This document shows, one piece after another, positions 36,004 to 44,193 of a stretch of 64,000 nucleotides of DNA. The position numbers were made by a program, and so were the translations under genes. Origin of the DNA: Crocosphaera sp. UHCC 0190. GTDB lineage: Bacteria > Cyanobacteriota > Cyanobacteriia > Cyanobacteriales > Microcystaceae. The notes beneath the pieces were generated by a model, which saw only the letters and a program-made list of their open reading frames with translations, had not been told where the DNA came from and did no database searches. The stretch spans positions 1-64,000 of the forward strand of contig NZ_JAYGHP010000006.1 in NCBI RefSeq assembly GCF_034932065.1, written 5' to 3'. Each line of letters opens with the position of its first letter. The stretch's first letter is position 1.

Positions 36004-36441
36004 ATGTTTAGGTTTATGAAAGTTCGTGCGATCGCTATTATTCTTGGTTGTTTCTTTTGGTTATTTAGCCAACCGGCCTTAGCCTTGACCAATATTCAGT
36101 TATTGGATGTCTCTTACAAAGATTGTTCCCCAGAATTAGCCCAAGGTATTGTTACCAGTGGGGGATCGAGTTTACCTGCCGATTGTTACATTATTACCGG
36201 AAAAGCCAAAAATACTTCCGGCAAAACTGTCTATGATGCTGACGTATTTGGCCGCATTAATGATGCCAATAACGAACCTATTTTACAAAACCGCAGTCGT
36301 GTCGGTTCCATTCCTGAAGTGCCACCAGGGGTCAGTGAGTTTGAACTGAGAATTAGTGTCCCCTCCGATCAACCGACCCCTTTGAAATTGAAGCAATTTA
36401 AGGCTTCTGGGTTTACGACCAAAGTCAACCCTATTTTTTAA
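36004..36441 (+). CDS. Exported hypothetical protein, FxLYD-like beta domain
   Basis: A signal peptide (about 1-27, ending QPALA) precedes a single small beta domain of about 118 residues with KAKNTSGKTVYDADVFGRIN and PPGVSEFELRISVP. It resembles FxLYD-type domains that carry a conserved N-terminal Cys pair (here C41 and C61 approximately). It is probably periplasmic. AAAGGAA lies upstream of the ATG at 36004. It lies 20 bp after the nucleoside hydrolase and is probably co-transcribed. Function unknown. Confidence 0.65.
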   Translation: MFRFMKVRAIAIILGCFFWLFSQPALALTNIQLLDVSYKDCSPELAQGIVTSGGSSLPADCYIITGKAKNTSGKTVYDADVFGRINDANNEPILQNRSRVGSIPEVPPGVSEFELRISVPSDQPTPLKLKQFKASGFTTKVNPIF

Positions 36442-36452
36442 GGGTAGTCCAC

Positions 36453-36734
36453 CTAAAACCCCCCCATCATTGATGGGACGCTCCCTAGCATTTGAGAGAT
36501 GATTTGCAGTAAGAAAATGGCTACGATGGGGGAAATATCTAAACCCCCTAAAGGCGGGATAAAAGAACGGAAAATATTAAGATAAGGATCAGTGATAGGA
36601 CTTAAAAAGGACATGATTCCATAGGCCCACTCAGCAGTTTGAAACCAAGAAAGCAAAATCCGTACAAAGATCAGTAGTAAATAGATATTGAGAAAGCTCA
36701 TTAAAGTTTGAACAATCAGTAGGGTAGCATCCAT
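36453..36734 (-). CDS. YggT family membrane protein
   Basis: The 93 residues form two membrane segments (about 8-28 and 66-86) with the family signature LLIFVRILLSWFQ and SPITDPYLNIFRSFIPP between them. YggT proteins (Ycf19/CCB3-like in plastids) are linked to membrane assembly, for example cytochrome b6 haem attachment for CCB3, and to nucleoid or division effects in cyanobacteria. The exact role here is not known. Confidence 0.93.
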   Translation of the reverse strand: MDATLLIVQTLMSFLNIYLLLIFVRILLSWFQTAEWAYGIMSFLSPITDPYLNIFRSFIPPLGGLDISPIVAIFLLQIISQMLGSVPSMMGGF

Positions 36735-37193
36735 GAGTTAACAATCTTCCTGATTTATGATGGTGTCACCCATCGATCTTATATCAAAACCGATAACATA
36801 GTTTTGGCCAGTCTGTAAAACTACAGAACCCTTACCCTCTTCTCCCTGGAAATTCGGTGATTTTGCTCACAACTTTTTTTAAGCACAAGAGGGATGATAG
36901 AGACAAGGGGATGTTACGTTTCTTCAACTTTTTTTCTGTATAGTCCCTTTGACCCTTGGTTATGATGACGATGTCAGTTTGATCAGTCAGTTACAATCGG
37001 AAGGGAGTCTCTAGAATTTCCCTAAGACAAGGAAATTTCAAGGACTTCCCGCAATGCCTGAAAACAAGGAGTTTTATGTTTAGACTCCCCAACCTAACTC
37101 CACTGACTCAGTAAATTCCTTGAGGAATCATTGACCAATCCGATGTAGTGATCCGACGTGACAACTTTAACTCAGTTGAAAGGAAGAAAATCT
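36735..37193. other. Long leader region before the Mo-nitrogenase C-terminal-like gene
   Basis: About 460 bp divergent from yggT. It contains an imperfect GGAAGGGAGTC...GGACTTCCC pairing (about 37000-37050), then AAGGAG directly before a 12-codon frame (37076-37114, MFRLPNLTPLTQ), and GGAGT/ACTCC arms overlapping that start. It looks like a structured 5' UTR with a possible leader peptide, but no known riboswitch class fits. Confidence 0.4.
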
Positions 37194-37556
37194 ATGAGTG
37201 TTACCGACTATACCATAAAAAACTTTATTTTGAGCAGTTGGACCAATCCCCAATCTCCTCACTCATTTTCTGCTACTAAATGGCTAAAATTGCCCTTTTC
37301 TAAAAGTATAAAACCAATTCGTGCTTGGTTGGCTGAACAAGAAATCCGCGATCGCGCTTTTGCTCATCGTCTCTGTCGTTTAATTCCGTCTCAATGTCCC
37401 TTTGAACGGGAAATTAAGTTCTTTGACCATGTATTGGTGAGTATTCCTCCTCTATGCAAGCTCAATCCCCTCTATGATGACTTAATGATGCTACGTTTCC
37501 GCGCTCTTTGTTATCTTGCTGATGAGTGGAATGAAGATATTAGCCCCTATTGTTAA
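37194..37556 (+). CDS. Mo-dependent nitrogenase C-terminal domain-like protein
   Basis: The 120 residues contain FAHRLCRLIPSQCPFEREIK and PPLCKLNPLYDDLMMLRFRA. These match a Pfam family named for the Mo-dependent nitrogenase C-terminus and found as free small proteins in cyanobacteria. The conserved cysteines in CRLIPSQCPFER and PPLCKLNP are present. Despite the name, a nitrogenase role has not been shown for the free proteins, and no nif gene is adjacent. I start at the ATG at 37194, preceded by AAAGGAAG; an upstream GTG at 37158 is weaker. Confidence 0.85.
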   Translation: MSVTDYTIKNFILSSWTNPQSPHSFSATKWLKLPFSKSIKPIRAWLAEQEIRDRAFAHRLCRLIPSQCPFEREIKFFDHVLVSIPPLCKLNPLYDDLMMLRFRALCYLADEWNEDISPYC

Positions 37557-37640
37557 GTTAAAAAATAATACTTATGTACCAAGACAGGGAAAAATAGTGT
37601 AACATTTTTATGTTATCTATCATTGAGAGCAATAATTGCC

Positions 37641-38411
37641 ATGGCGATTATCCCCCTGAAAGCTTGGTATTTAGGAGAATACGAACCGTTACGGGAAGTA
37701 GTGAAACGTCCTCCTGATTTACGGTTAAGTCGGAATAGTTTACTAAAATCTGCTTTAAGAGCCGATTTTTTGGATGAAAAACAGATAATTGAGGAATCCG
37801 AATGGTTTCAACGTTATTTAGAAGGGGAAGCCGTCGAATTTTACATAGAAGGCAGTGGCGGTTATATTATTGCTAACCTAGATTTAGTGTCTCAGGAAAT
37901 GTACCTGAGCAAGCAAGACATTACAGCCACTTTAGAACCGATCATTTTTTTTAGTGGACAAACAGAATATCCTGATTCTAGTCAGATTATTCAAACTGTT
38001 TTGGGGGAAACCATAGAGAAATATAATCAGCGATCGCGTCATCTCCTCTCGTTAACCGTCGCTTCTCGTCCCCAAGACTCCCCCTTAAGACTCAGTGATA
38101 GTCAACTGCGTAAACTGCGAAAAAGCCTATTATTAGTGGTAGATGGGACAGCTATTACCAGTATTAAACAGGATGACATCTCTCGTTTAATTCCCAGTCC
38201 TTCTATTTGTACCGAGTTGGGATACGCTTTGCAACATAAACGAGGGGGGCAAATTTTACTGTTACATCAACAGCGAGCAGAGTTATCAGGAAAATGGCCC
38301 TTTGATCTGCCACCCCATCAACAACTTGAATTTAAAACATCTGCTGAGTTGAGTCAAACCTTACCTGTTGTTTTAGAAGCTTTATTGCAACGCTTCAAAT
38401 TAGCCCCCTAG
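37641..38411 (+). CDS. Conserved cyanobacterial protein with a TIR/deoxyribosyltransferase-like C-terminal domain
   Basis: The N-terminal two thirds (PLKAWYLGEYEPLREVVKRP, FYIEGSGGYIIANLDLVSQE) match no family I know. The C-terminal part has LLLVVDGTAI, then SPSICTELGYALQHKRGGQI, then FDLPPHQQLEF. That order is the pattern of TIR/STALD and nucleoside 2-deoxyribosyltransferase-like nucleotide-binding folds (hhhhDxT, N/S-hhxELGYA, K-hhLL, FDL). The glutamate in TELGYA would be the catalytic-type residue. The start is the ATG at 37641 (256 residues). An 83-residue protein follows 40 bp downstream. Possible roles include NAD or nucleotide handling; this is inference. Confidence 0.6.
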   Translation: MAIIPLKAWYLGEYEPLREVVKRPPDLRLSRNSLLKSALRADFLDEKQIIEESEWFQRYLEGEAVEFYIEGSGGYIIANLDLVSQEMYLSKQDITATLEPIIFFSGQTEYPDSSQIIQTVLGETIEKYNQRSRHLLSLTVASRPQDSPLRLSDSQLRKLRKSLLLVVDGTAITSIKQDDISRLIPSPSICTELGYALQHKRGGQILLLHQQRAELSGKWPFDLPPHQQLEFKTSAELSQTLPVVLEALLQRFKLAP

Positions 38412-38451
38412 TCACCGATAATAGGAAAGAAGACCAGAGGAATTACTGACT

Positions 38452-38703
38452 ATGCCCAGAAAAGCCGATGAATACGCCGTTTATTTGTTCTTATCCAGTG
38501 GCCACCGCGAGGAAGTAAGGTTTAGCCAAATTCAAGAGTTTCAGAAGTGGTATAGCGGGGAATTAGTGCCTAAATTTGATTCTGAGGAATTTATCAATGT
38601 TCCTATCAAAAATATTCAGGGAGAATATATGGTTGTTCGTCCTGCAAGTATTATGGCCATTCGGGTTGAACCCGTATTTTTTGGGAGTGTAGAACGAGAG
38701 TAA
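38452..38703 (+). CDS. Small conserved hypothetical protein
   Basis: The 83 residues have alternating beta/alpha character (EYAVYLFLSSGHREEVRFSQ, then FINVPIKNIQGEYMVVRPAS) and no membrane segment, Cys pair or known motif. It lies 40 bp after the TIR/deoxyribosyltransferase-like gene on the same strand and may be co-transcribed. I do not recognise the family. Confidence 0.7.
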   Translation: MPRKADEYAVYLFLSSGHREEVRFSQIQEFQKWYSGELVPKFDSEEFINVPIKNIQGEYMVVRPASIMAIRVEPVFFGSVERE

Positions 38704-38801
38704 TTTTTAAATAAATGGAGTGACACAAACCCGTGAGCAACTCTGTCATTCAAGGAAAATGGTAGATTAGAACAGAAGCTTATCTAATAGGAGTTTAACT
38801 C

Positions 38802-39116
38802 ATGAGTCAGACCCCCATAACAGTTACTTACTCGTTAGAAGAAGTCTTAGGAGAGATCAAGCAAAGTATCAAAGACGTAAATCAGAACCTAGACACCCTA
38901 AAAAAAGATTTGAGTGACTTTAGGACTGAGACTAGAGTATCTATTGAATCACTTAAGGGGGAAATTAAAACTCTTGATACGGAAGTCAAAGGAATTAATA
39001 AACGGTTAGATTCTCAAGAATTTATCAATCGTTCGGTTTCAGTTGGCTTCATTTTAGCCTTTATCACAGGGGTTATCAAGTTATTTTTTCCGAACCTTCT
39101 CAACTTTCCCCATTAA
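38802..39116 (+). CDS. Coiled-coil protein with C-terminal membrane anchor
   Basis: The 104 residues are a long heptad-like coiled coil (about 10-75, with VNQNLDTLKKDLSDFRTET and LKGEIKTLDTEVKGINKRLD) followed by one membrane segment (about 80-98). The layout is typical of tail-anchored cyanobacterial hypotheticals. TAGGAG lies about 10 bp before the ATG. No partner is obvious. Confidence 0.75.
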   Translation: MSQTPITVTYSLEEVLGEIKQSIKDVNQNLDTLKKDLSDFRTETRVSIESLKGEIKTLDTEVKGINKRLDSQEFINRSVSVGFILAFITGVIKLFFPNLLNFPH

Positions 39117-39173
39117 TATGGATGAAAAACTGTCTTTTTGATAATATTCAAAAGCTCTCTGTATTATTATCCT

Positions 39174-40337
39174 ATGAATAAAGCGATCGCAATATTATCT
39201 ATCGGACTCGGATTAATCTTTTGTAGCCCACAAATAATAAGTTCAGAAGAACCGCCATTAAGTCAAGTTAAACTGACAGAAATTAATGCAGTTTGGGGAG
39301 AAGATGAACAACTTTGGGGAACTGCAGAAAACCCAGGAGATAAATGGGCATTAATTCGAGCAATTAGTTATAGTTTACGTTATTTAGATACCCCAAAAGC
39401 GGCTGAAGTTTATAATAATTATCCTATTCCTGGTATTACTCGTGATCGTGTGCGTCGTTCTTTAATCAGGTTTAAGGAATTATTAAAAACCGCTAAAAAC
39501 CCCGAAGAATTGCAAACAGCAGTACAAAAAGAGTTTATTTTATATCAATCTCAAGGCAATGATAATCAAGGAACTGTACATTTTACAGGCTATTTTGAAC
39601 CTGTTTATACAGCAAGTCGTCAGCGTACTCAAGAATATATTTATCCTCTTTATCGTCAACCCAAAAACTTTGAAAGTTTGGCAAAACCTCACCCAACTCG
39701 TTTAGAATTAGAAGGAAAAGATGGCTTAGGAAATAGTAGTATTATTAAAGGGAATGAATTAATTTGGATGCGTGATCGATTAGAAGCTTATTTAGTTCAT
39801 GTTCAAGGCTCAGCAAAACTTAAATTAACCGATGGTAAAACTATCAGTATTGGTTACGATGGAAGCACAGATTATCCTTATGTTAGTATCGGTAAAGAGT
39901 TAGTAAATGATGGGGTCTTTGCCTTAGATAAACTAACTTTACCCATTTTAATTGACTATTTAACGAAAAATCCTCAAGAATTAAGTAACTATTTGCCTCG
40001 TAATAATCGTTTTGTTTTTTTTCGGGAAACTAATGGCGCACCCCCTCAAGGAAGTATCGGGGTTCCTGTTACTGCGGAACGTTCCATTGCTACTGATAAA
40101 TCTATTATGCCCCCTGGTGCGTTAGCATTAATAAAAACTCGGATTCCTTATACAACCAACACTGGAGAAATAGAAACTAAATTAGTGAGTCGTTATGTTT
40201 TAGATCAAGATACTGGAAGTGCGATTAAAGGGCCGGGAAGGGTTGATATTTTTATGGGTACAGGGAAAACAGCAGGTGATCGCGCCGGGTTAATTAGTAA
40301 TACGGGACAACTGTATTATTTATTATTAAAAAATTAG
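39174..40337 (+). CDS. mltA: Membrane-bound lytic murein transglycosylase A
   Basis: MltA cleaves glycan strands of peptidoglycan to 1,6-anhydro ends. From the ATG at 39174 (387 residues) a signal peptide is followed by the MltA barrel domain (FTGYFEPVYTASRQRTQEYI; LEAYLVHVQGSAKLKLTDG) and the C-terminal 3D domain with GPGRVDIFMGTGKTAGD carrying the catalytic aspartate. The lipobox is not clear, so it may be soluble in the periplasm. A frame extension to 39138 adds 12 unlikely residues. A 28-bp palindrome begins at the last base of the stop codon. Confidence 0.92.
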   Translation: MNKAIAILSIGLGLIFCSPQIISSEEPPLSQVKLTEINAVWGEDEQLWGTAENPGDKWALIRAISYSLRYLDTPKAAEVYNNYPIPGITRDRVRRSLIRFKELLKTAKNPEELQTAVQKEFILYQSQGNDNQGTVHFTGYFEPVYTASRQRTQEYIYPLYRQPKNFESLAKPHPTRLELEGKDGLGNSSIIKGNELIWMRDRLEAYLVHVQGSAKLKLTDGKTISIGYDGSTDYPYVSIGKELVNDGVFALDKLTLPILIDYLTKNPQELSNYLPRNNRFVFFRETNGAPPQGSIGVPVTAERSIATDKSIMPPGALALIKTRIPYTTNTGEIETKLVSRYVLDQDTGSAIKGPGRVDIFMGTGKTAGDRAGLISNTGQLYYLLLKN

Positions 40338-40364
40338 TAGGGGTCAATATCCGTTGACCCCTAC
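40337..40364. repeat. 28-bp palindrome, GTAGGGGTCAA type
   Basis: Arms GTAGGGGTCAA and TTGACCCCTAC around an imperfect TATCCG centre. It overlaps the last base of the mltA stop codon. Confidence 0.9.
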
Positions 40365-40396
40365 AACAAGGTTGTGAATCTTTAAATATTATTACT

Positions 40397-42403
40397 ATGA
40401 ATTCTCATCTTTTTGCTTTACAAGCACCCTTTAAACCCACAGGCGATCAACCTCAAGCGATCGCTCAATTAATAGCATCTTTACAAGCAGGAAATCGCTT
40501 TCAAACCCTATTAGGAGCAACGGGAACGGGGAAAACATTTTCCGTTGCTTCGGTGATTGAAAAGATAGGAAAACCGACTTTAGTATTAGCTCATAATAAA
40601 ACATTGGCGGCTCAATTATGTAATGAATTACGACAATTTTTTCCTGATAATGCAGTAGAATATTTTATTAGTTATTATGACTATTATCAGCCAGAGGCTT
40701 ATATTCCTGTAAGTGATACTTATATTGAAAAAACTGCTTCTATTAATGATGAAATTGATATGCTAAGGCATTCAGCAACCCGCTCTTTATTTGAGCGTAA
40801 AGATGTGATTGTTGTTGCTTCTATTAGTTGTATTTATGGTTTAGGAATGCCCGCCGAATATTTAAAGGCATCTGTCCCTTTAGAAGTGGGGAAAGAAGTC
40901 GATCAGCGTCAACTTTTACGAGATTTAGTTACTATTCAATACTCTCGCAATGATCTGGAATTACAACGAGGAAGGTTTCGGGTTAAAGGGGATGTTTTAG
41001 AAATTGTTCCAGCTTATGAAGATAGAGTTATTCGCGTTGAATTTTTTGGTGATGAAATTGATGCTATTCGTTATTTAGATCCAGTCACAGGTGAGATTTT
41101 AAATAGTCTCAAAAACATGAATATTTATCCTGCAAGACATTTTGTTACCCCTGATGAACAATTAGAATCAGCTTGTGAAGCGATTGATTCGGAATTAAAA
41201 GAACAAGTTTCCTTGTTAGAAAAGGCAGGTAAACTATTAGAAGCACAACGAATTGATCAACGCACTCGTTATGATTTAGAACTCTTAAAAGAAGTCGGTT
41301 ATTGTAATGGGGTTGAAAATTATTCTCGTCATTTAGCAGGAAGAAAAGCAGGATCACCACCAGAATGTTTAATTGATTATTTTCCTAAAGATTGGTTATT
41401 AGTAGTTGATGAATCTCATGTAACTGTGCCACAAATTAGAGGGATGTACAATGGAGATCAAGCCCGTAAAAAAGTCTTAATTGATCATGGGTTTCGTTTA
41501 CCGAGTGCCGCAGATAATCGACCTTTAAAATCAGAAGAATTTTGGGATAAAGTGAGTCAGTGTATTTTTGTTTCTGCTACTCCTGGAAATTGGGAAATTG
41601 AACAATCAGAAGATAGAGTTATTCAACAAATTATTCGTCCAACAGGAGTATTAGACCCGGAAATTTTTGTTCGTCCAACAGAGGGGCAGGTTGATGACTT
41701 ATTAGGAGAAATAAAACAAAGAGTTAAGCTCAATGAAAGGGTTTTAATTACTACTTTAACAAAGCGTATGGCTGAAGATTTAACAGAATATTTTCAAGAA
41801 AGAGATGTTAAAGTACAATATTTACATTCAGAAATTAAATCTATTGAACGCATTGAAATTTTACAAGCCTTAAGAAATGGAGAGTTTGATGTATTAATTG
41901 GTGTTAATTTATTAAGAGAAGGATTAGATTTGCCTGAAGTCTCTTTAGTCGCTATTTTAGATGCAGATAAAGAAGGGTTTTTAAGAGCAGAAAAAGCCTT
42001 AATTCAAACTATTGGACGTGCTGCACGTCATATTAATGGACAAGCTATTTTATATGGGGATAATTTAACAGATAGTATGATCAAAGCTATTGAAGAAACT
42101 GAAAGAAGGCGAGGTATTCAAATGGCACATAATAAGCTAAATAATATTACACCACAGTCAATTATTAAGCGTTATAGCAATTCAATTTTATCCTTTTTAG
42201 ACATTTCTCGTCGTTTAAACTCTCAGCAGTTAGAAGAAGTTTATACCCAAGCTGATGATTTACCCTTAGATAAAATCCCAGAATTAATCCAACAATTAGA
42301 AACCCAAATGCAAGAAGCAGCTAAAAATTTAGCGTTTGAAGAAGCAGCCAAATATCGAGATAAAATCAAACATCTGAGAAATAAAATATTAGGGCATAAA
42401 TAG
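40397..42403 (+). CDS. uvrB: Excinuclease ABC subunit B
   Basis: UvrB verifies damage and recruits UvrC in nucleotide excision repair. The 668 residues show the Walker A motif GATGTGKT (40-47), the damage-probing beta-hairpin [12 protein letters not shown] (about 93-104), [10 protein letters not shown], helicase motif DESHV, the motif V/VI region [10 protein letters not shown] and QTIGRAARH, and a C-terminal UVR motif ([15 protein letters not shown]). It is complete and ordinary. It is separated from mltA by a palindromic repeat only. Confidence 0.98.
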   Translation: MNSHLFALQAPFKPTGDQPQAIAQLIASLQAGNRFQTLLGATGTGKTFSVASVIEKIGKPTLVLAHNKTLAAQLCNELRQFFPDNAVEYFISYYDYYQPEAYIPVSDTYIEKTASINDEIDMLRHSATRSLFERKDVIVVASISCIYGLGMPAEYLKASVPLEVGKEVDQRQLLRDLVTIQYSRNDLELQRGRFRVKGDVLEIVPAYEDRVIRVEFFGDEIDAIRYLDPVTGEILNSLKNMNIYPARHFVTPDEQLESACEAIDSELKEQVSLLEKAGKLLEAQRIDQRTRYDLELLKEVGYCNGVENYSRHLAGRKAGSPPECLIDYFPKDWLLVVDESHVTVPQIRGMYNGDQARKKVLIDHGFRLPSAADNRPLKSEEFWDKVSQCIFVSATPGNWEIEQSEDRVIQQIIRPTGVLDPEIFVRPTEGQVDDLLGEIKQRVKLNERVLITTLTKRMAEDLTEYFQERDVKVQYLHSEIKSIERIEILQALRNGEFDVLIGVNLLREGLDLPEVSLVAILDADKEGFLRAEKALIQTIGRAARHINGQAILYGDNLTDSMIKAIEETERRRGIQMAHNKLNNITPQSIIKRYSNSILSFLDISRRLNSQQLEEVYTQADDLPLDKIPELIQQLETQMQEAAKNLAFEEAAKYRDKIKHLRNKILGHK

Positions 42404-42429
42404 GCTATACTGCTACAAATCAAAAGAAA

Positions 42430-42457
42430 GTAGGGGTCAACGGCCGTTGACCCCTAC
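42430..42457. repeat. 28-bp perfect palindrome, GTAGGGGTCAACGG type
   Basis: Perfect arms GTAGGGGTCAACGG and CCGTTGACCCCTAC, 27 bp after the uvrB stop. A near copy lies at 45642-45669, on the other side of the LamG-LTD gene pair. Confidence 0.92.
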
Positions 42458-42492
42458 TAATTATCTTTGTATTATGTTGGGTAATAATCTAC

Positions 42493-42835
42493 GCGGAATT
42501 TTTGCATTAATCTTTGGTTATGGTTATATTTCTTAAATAAACTCTCTGTAAAATTACTAAAAAAGACAAAACAAGAATGCTTTTTCCGTATTTTTCCTAG
42601 TAGCGATAATCACAATCACAATGGCACAATGAGATTAATCACACAGAAATGATGTTTCAAGTTCCAGTAACAAGAAGAGTCATTAGTTACTTAATTTAAT
42701 AAATCATAAACAGTGTGAGACTACTTTTTTGTGACTTTTCTAAGTCATTAACAATATTAGGAGATTTCCATAATGACGGCTGTACAAATCCTAACGCAAC
42801 AGAATTTACAATCAGTATTAAGTTTTGATGGTAAA
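42493..42835 (+). repeat. Duplicated leader block, copy 1 (promoter, leader and first 20 codons)
   Basis: This block repeats at 43851-44193, exactly 1358 bp away, with only about a dozen differences by eye and no indels. It covers about 280 bp of leader plus the first codons of each LamG-LTD gene. It includes AGGAG before both ATGs. Its left end, GCGGAATTTTTG, is the 3' half of the terminator seen in full before copy 2. Confidence 0.92.
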
Positions 42836-43804
42836 GATGATTATATTGATCTCGCTAAAAAGTCAGTCTTTAATGTTAGTAAAAACTTAACACTTTCTGC
42901 TTGGATTAATGTTAACAGCAACCGGGAATGGGCAGCAATTATTTCCAAGATTTTTGATACAGGTTCTACTGAAAGTGGTTATGGTATCCTTCTTGATGGC
43001 AAAAGTGGTGTATATTTTGGTTTAAAAGTGCCATCAAAAGGGATTCAATATCTTAGCAGTGGTGCTAATACCGTGAAACTCAATCAGTGGCATCATATTG
43101 CTTGCACCTATGATGGTCAAACCATAAAAATTTATATTGATGGTGTTGAAAAAGCGTCCCAAAATCTTCCTGATTCTAAAATTGATTATGAGCCTGAAAA
43201 TAACTTATATATTGGGATGTATAAGGATGACAATGAAGCCTATCATTATACAGGTAAAATAGCCGAAGTTTGTGTTTGGGATAAAGTTTGTACCCTTGAA
43301 GAAATCAAACAAAATATGAACCATCGTTTAACTGGCAAAGAAGCTGGTTTAATCGGTTATTGGCCCTTAAATGGGAATGCTTCTGATCAAACTGCTAATA
43401 ATAATAGCGGAGCAATTAATGGAGCAAATTGGACACAAGAAAACTTAGAATTTCTGCAACCTCTTAAAGCTAATGTAGAGATTGCGGAAATTGTTTACAA
43501 AGGCCATGTAAAACGGACTCAATCTGATGAATATATTGAGATTCGTAATAGTGGTAATGGTGCTGCTGACTTATCCAATTGGAAAGTTACCTCATCAGGA
43601 AAGGAGCAAATCTTTGCATTTCCAGAAGGTACATCTTTAGCCGCAGGTCAAATTATTCGAGTTTATACTAACGAAGTTCATCAAGAATCAGGTGGTTTTA
43701 GTTTCGGCAGTAAAACGGCTATTTGGAACGATAAAGGTGACATGGGTAAAGTATTAGATTCTGAAGGCAATGAAGTGTCTAGCTTTAGCTATGATAATAA
43801 CTAA
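42773..43804 (+). CDS. LamG-LTD protein, first of a tandem pair
   Basis: The 343 residues have a LamG/concanavalin-like jelly-roll domain (about 12-225: VLSFDGKDDYIDL, LTLSAWINVNS, NQWHHIACTYDGQTIKIYID, GKIAEVCVWDKV). A Lamin Tail Domain follows (about 233-340: DEYIEIRNSGNGAADLSNWK, FAFPEGTSLAAGQIIRVYTN). LamG folds bind glycans or proteins; LTDs are found on secreted and nuclear proteins. There is no signal peptide, so localisation is unclear. A terminator follows. Its partner gene shares leader, N-terminus and LTD, while the LamG region has diverged. Confidence 0.85.
   Translation: MTAVQILTQQNLQSVLSFDGKDDYIDLAKKSVFNVSKNLTLSAWINVNSNREWAAIISKIFDTGSTESGYGILLDGKSGVYFGLKVPSKGIQYLSSGANTVKLNQWHHIACTYDGQTIKIYIDGVEKASQNLPDSKIDYEPENNLYIGMYKDDNEAYHYTGKIAEVCVWDKVCTLEEIKQNMNHRLTGKEAGLIGYWPLNGNASDQTANNNSGAINGANWTQENLEFLQPLKANVEIAEIVYKGHVKRTQSDEYIEIRNSGNGAADLSNWKVTSSGKEQIFAFPEGTSLAAGQIIRVYTNEVHQESGGFSFGSKTAIWNDKGDMGKVLDSEGNEVSSFSYDNN
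43475..43794 (+). repeat. Duplicated LTD-coding block, copy 1 (copy 2 at 44803-45122)
   Basis: About 320 bp coding for the Lamin Tail Domain match 44803-45122 with about ten base differences by eye. The offset is 1328 bp, against 1358 bp for the leader blocks, so the LamG segment between differs by 30 bp. Confidence 0.9.
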
Positions 43805-43829
43805 GTCATTCAATTGAATTTAGTTAATG

Positions 43830-43861
43830 ATTCCGCATAGCTTTCTGTATGCGGAATTTTT
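43830..43861 (+). terminator. Rho-independent terminator of the first LamG-LTD gene
   Basis: Ten-bp arms ATTCCGCATA and TATGCGGAAT, 8-nt loop, then TTTT. Its 3' arm is also the first sequence of the duplicated leader block. Confidence 0.88.
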
Positions 43862-44193
43862 GTATTAATCTTGGGTTATGGTTATATTTCTTAAATAAAC
43901 TCTCTGTAAAATTACTAAAAAAGACAAAACAAGCATGATTTTTCCGTATTTTTCCTAGTAGCGATAATCACAATCACAATGGCACAATGAGATTAATCAC
44001 ACAGAAATGATGTTTCAAGTTCCAGTAACAAGAAGAATCATTAGTTACTTAATTTAATAAATCATAAACAGTGTGAGACTACTTTTTTGTGACTTTTCTA
44101 AGTCATTAACAATATTAGGAGATTTTCAAAATGACGGCTGTACAAACCCTAACGCAACAGAATTTACAATCAGTCTTAAATTTTGATGGACAA
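43851..44193 (+). repeat. Duplicated leader block, copy 2
   Basis: Matches 42493-42835 without indels. It overlaps the 3' arm of the terminator of the first LamG-LTD gene. The strong conservation over non-coding bases points either to a recent event or to a leader under selection. Confidence 0.92.

Noticed and set aside
37194-37556. Evidence for a nitrogen-fixation cluster
   Set aside because: Only the free Mo-nitrogenase C-terminal-like protein is present; no nif structural or assembly genes lie in the window.
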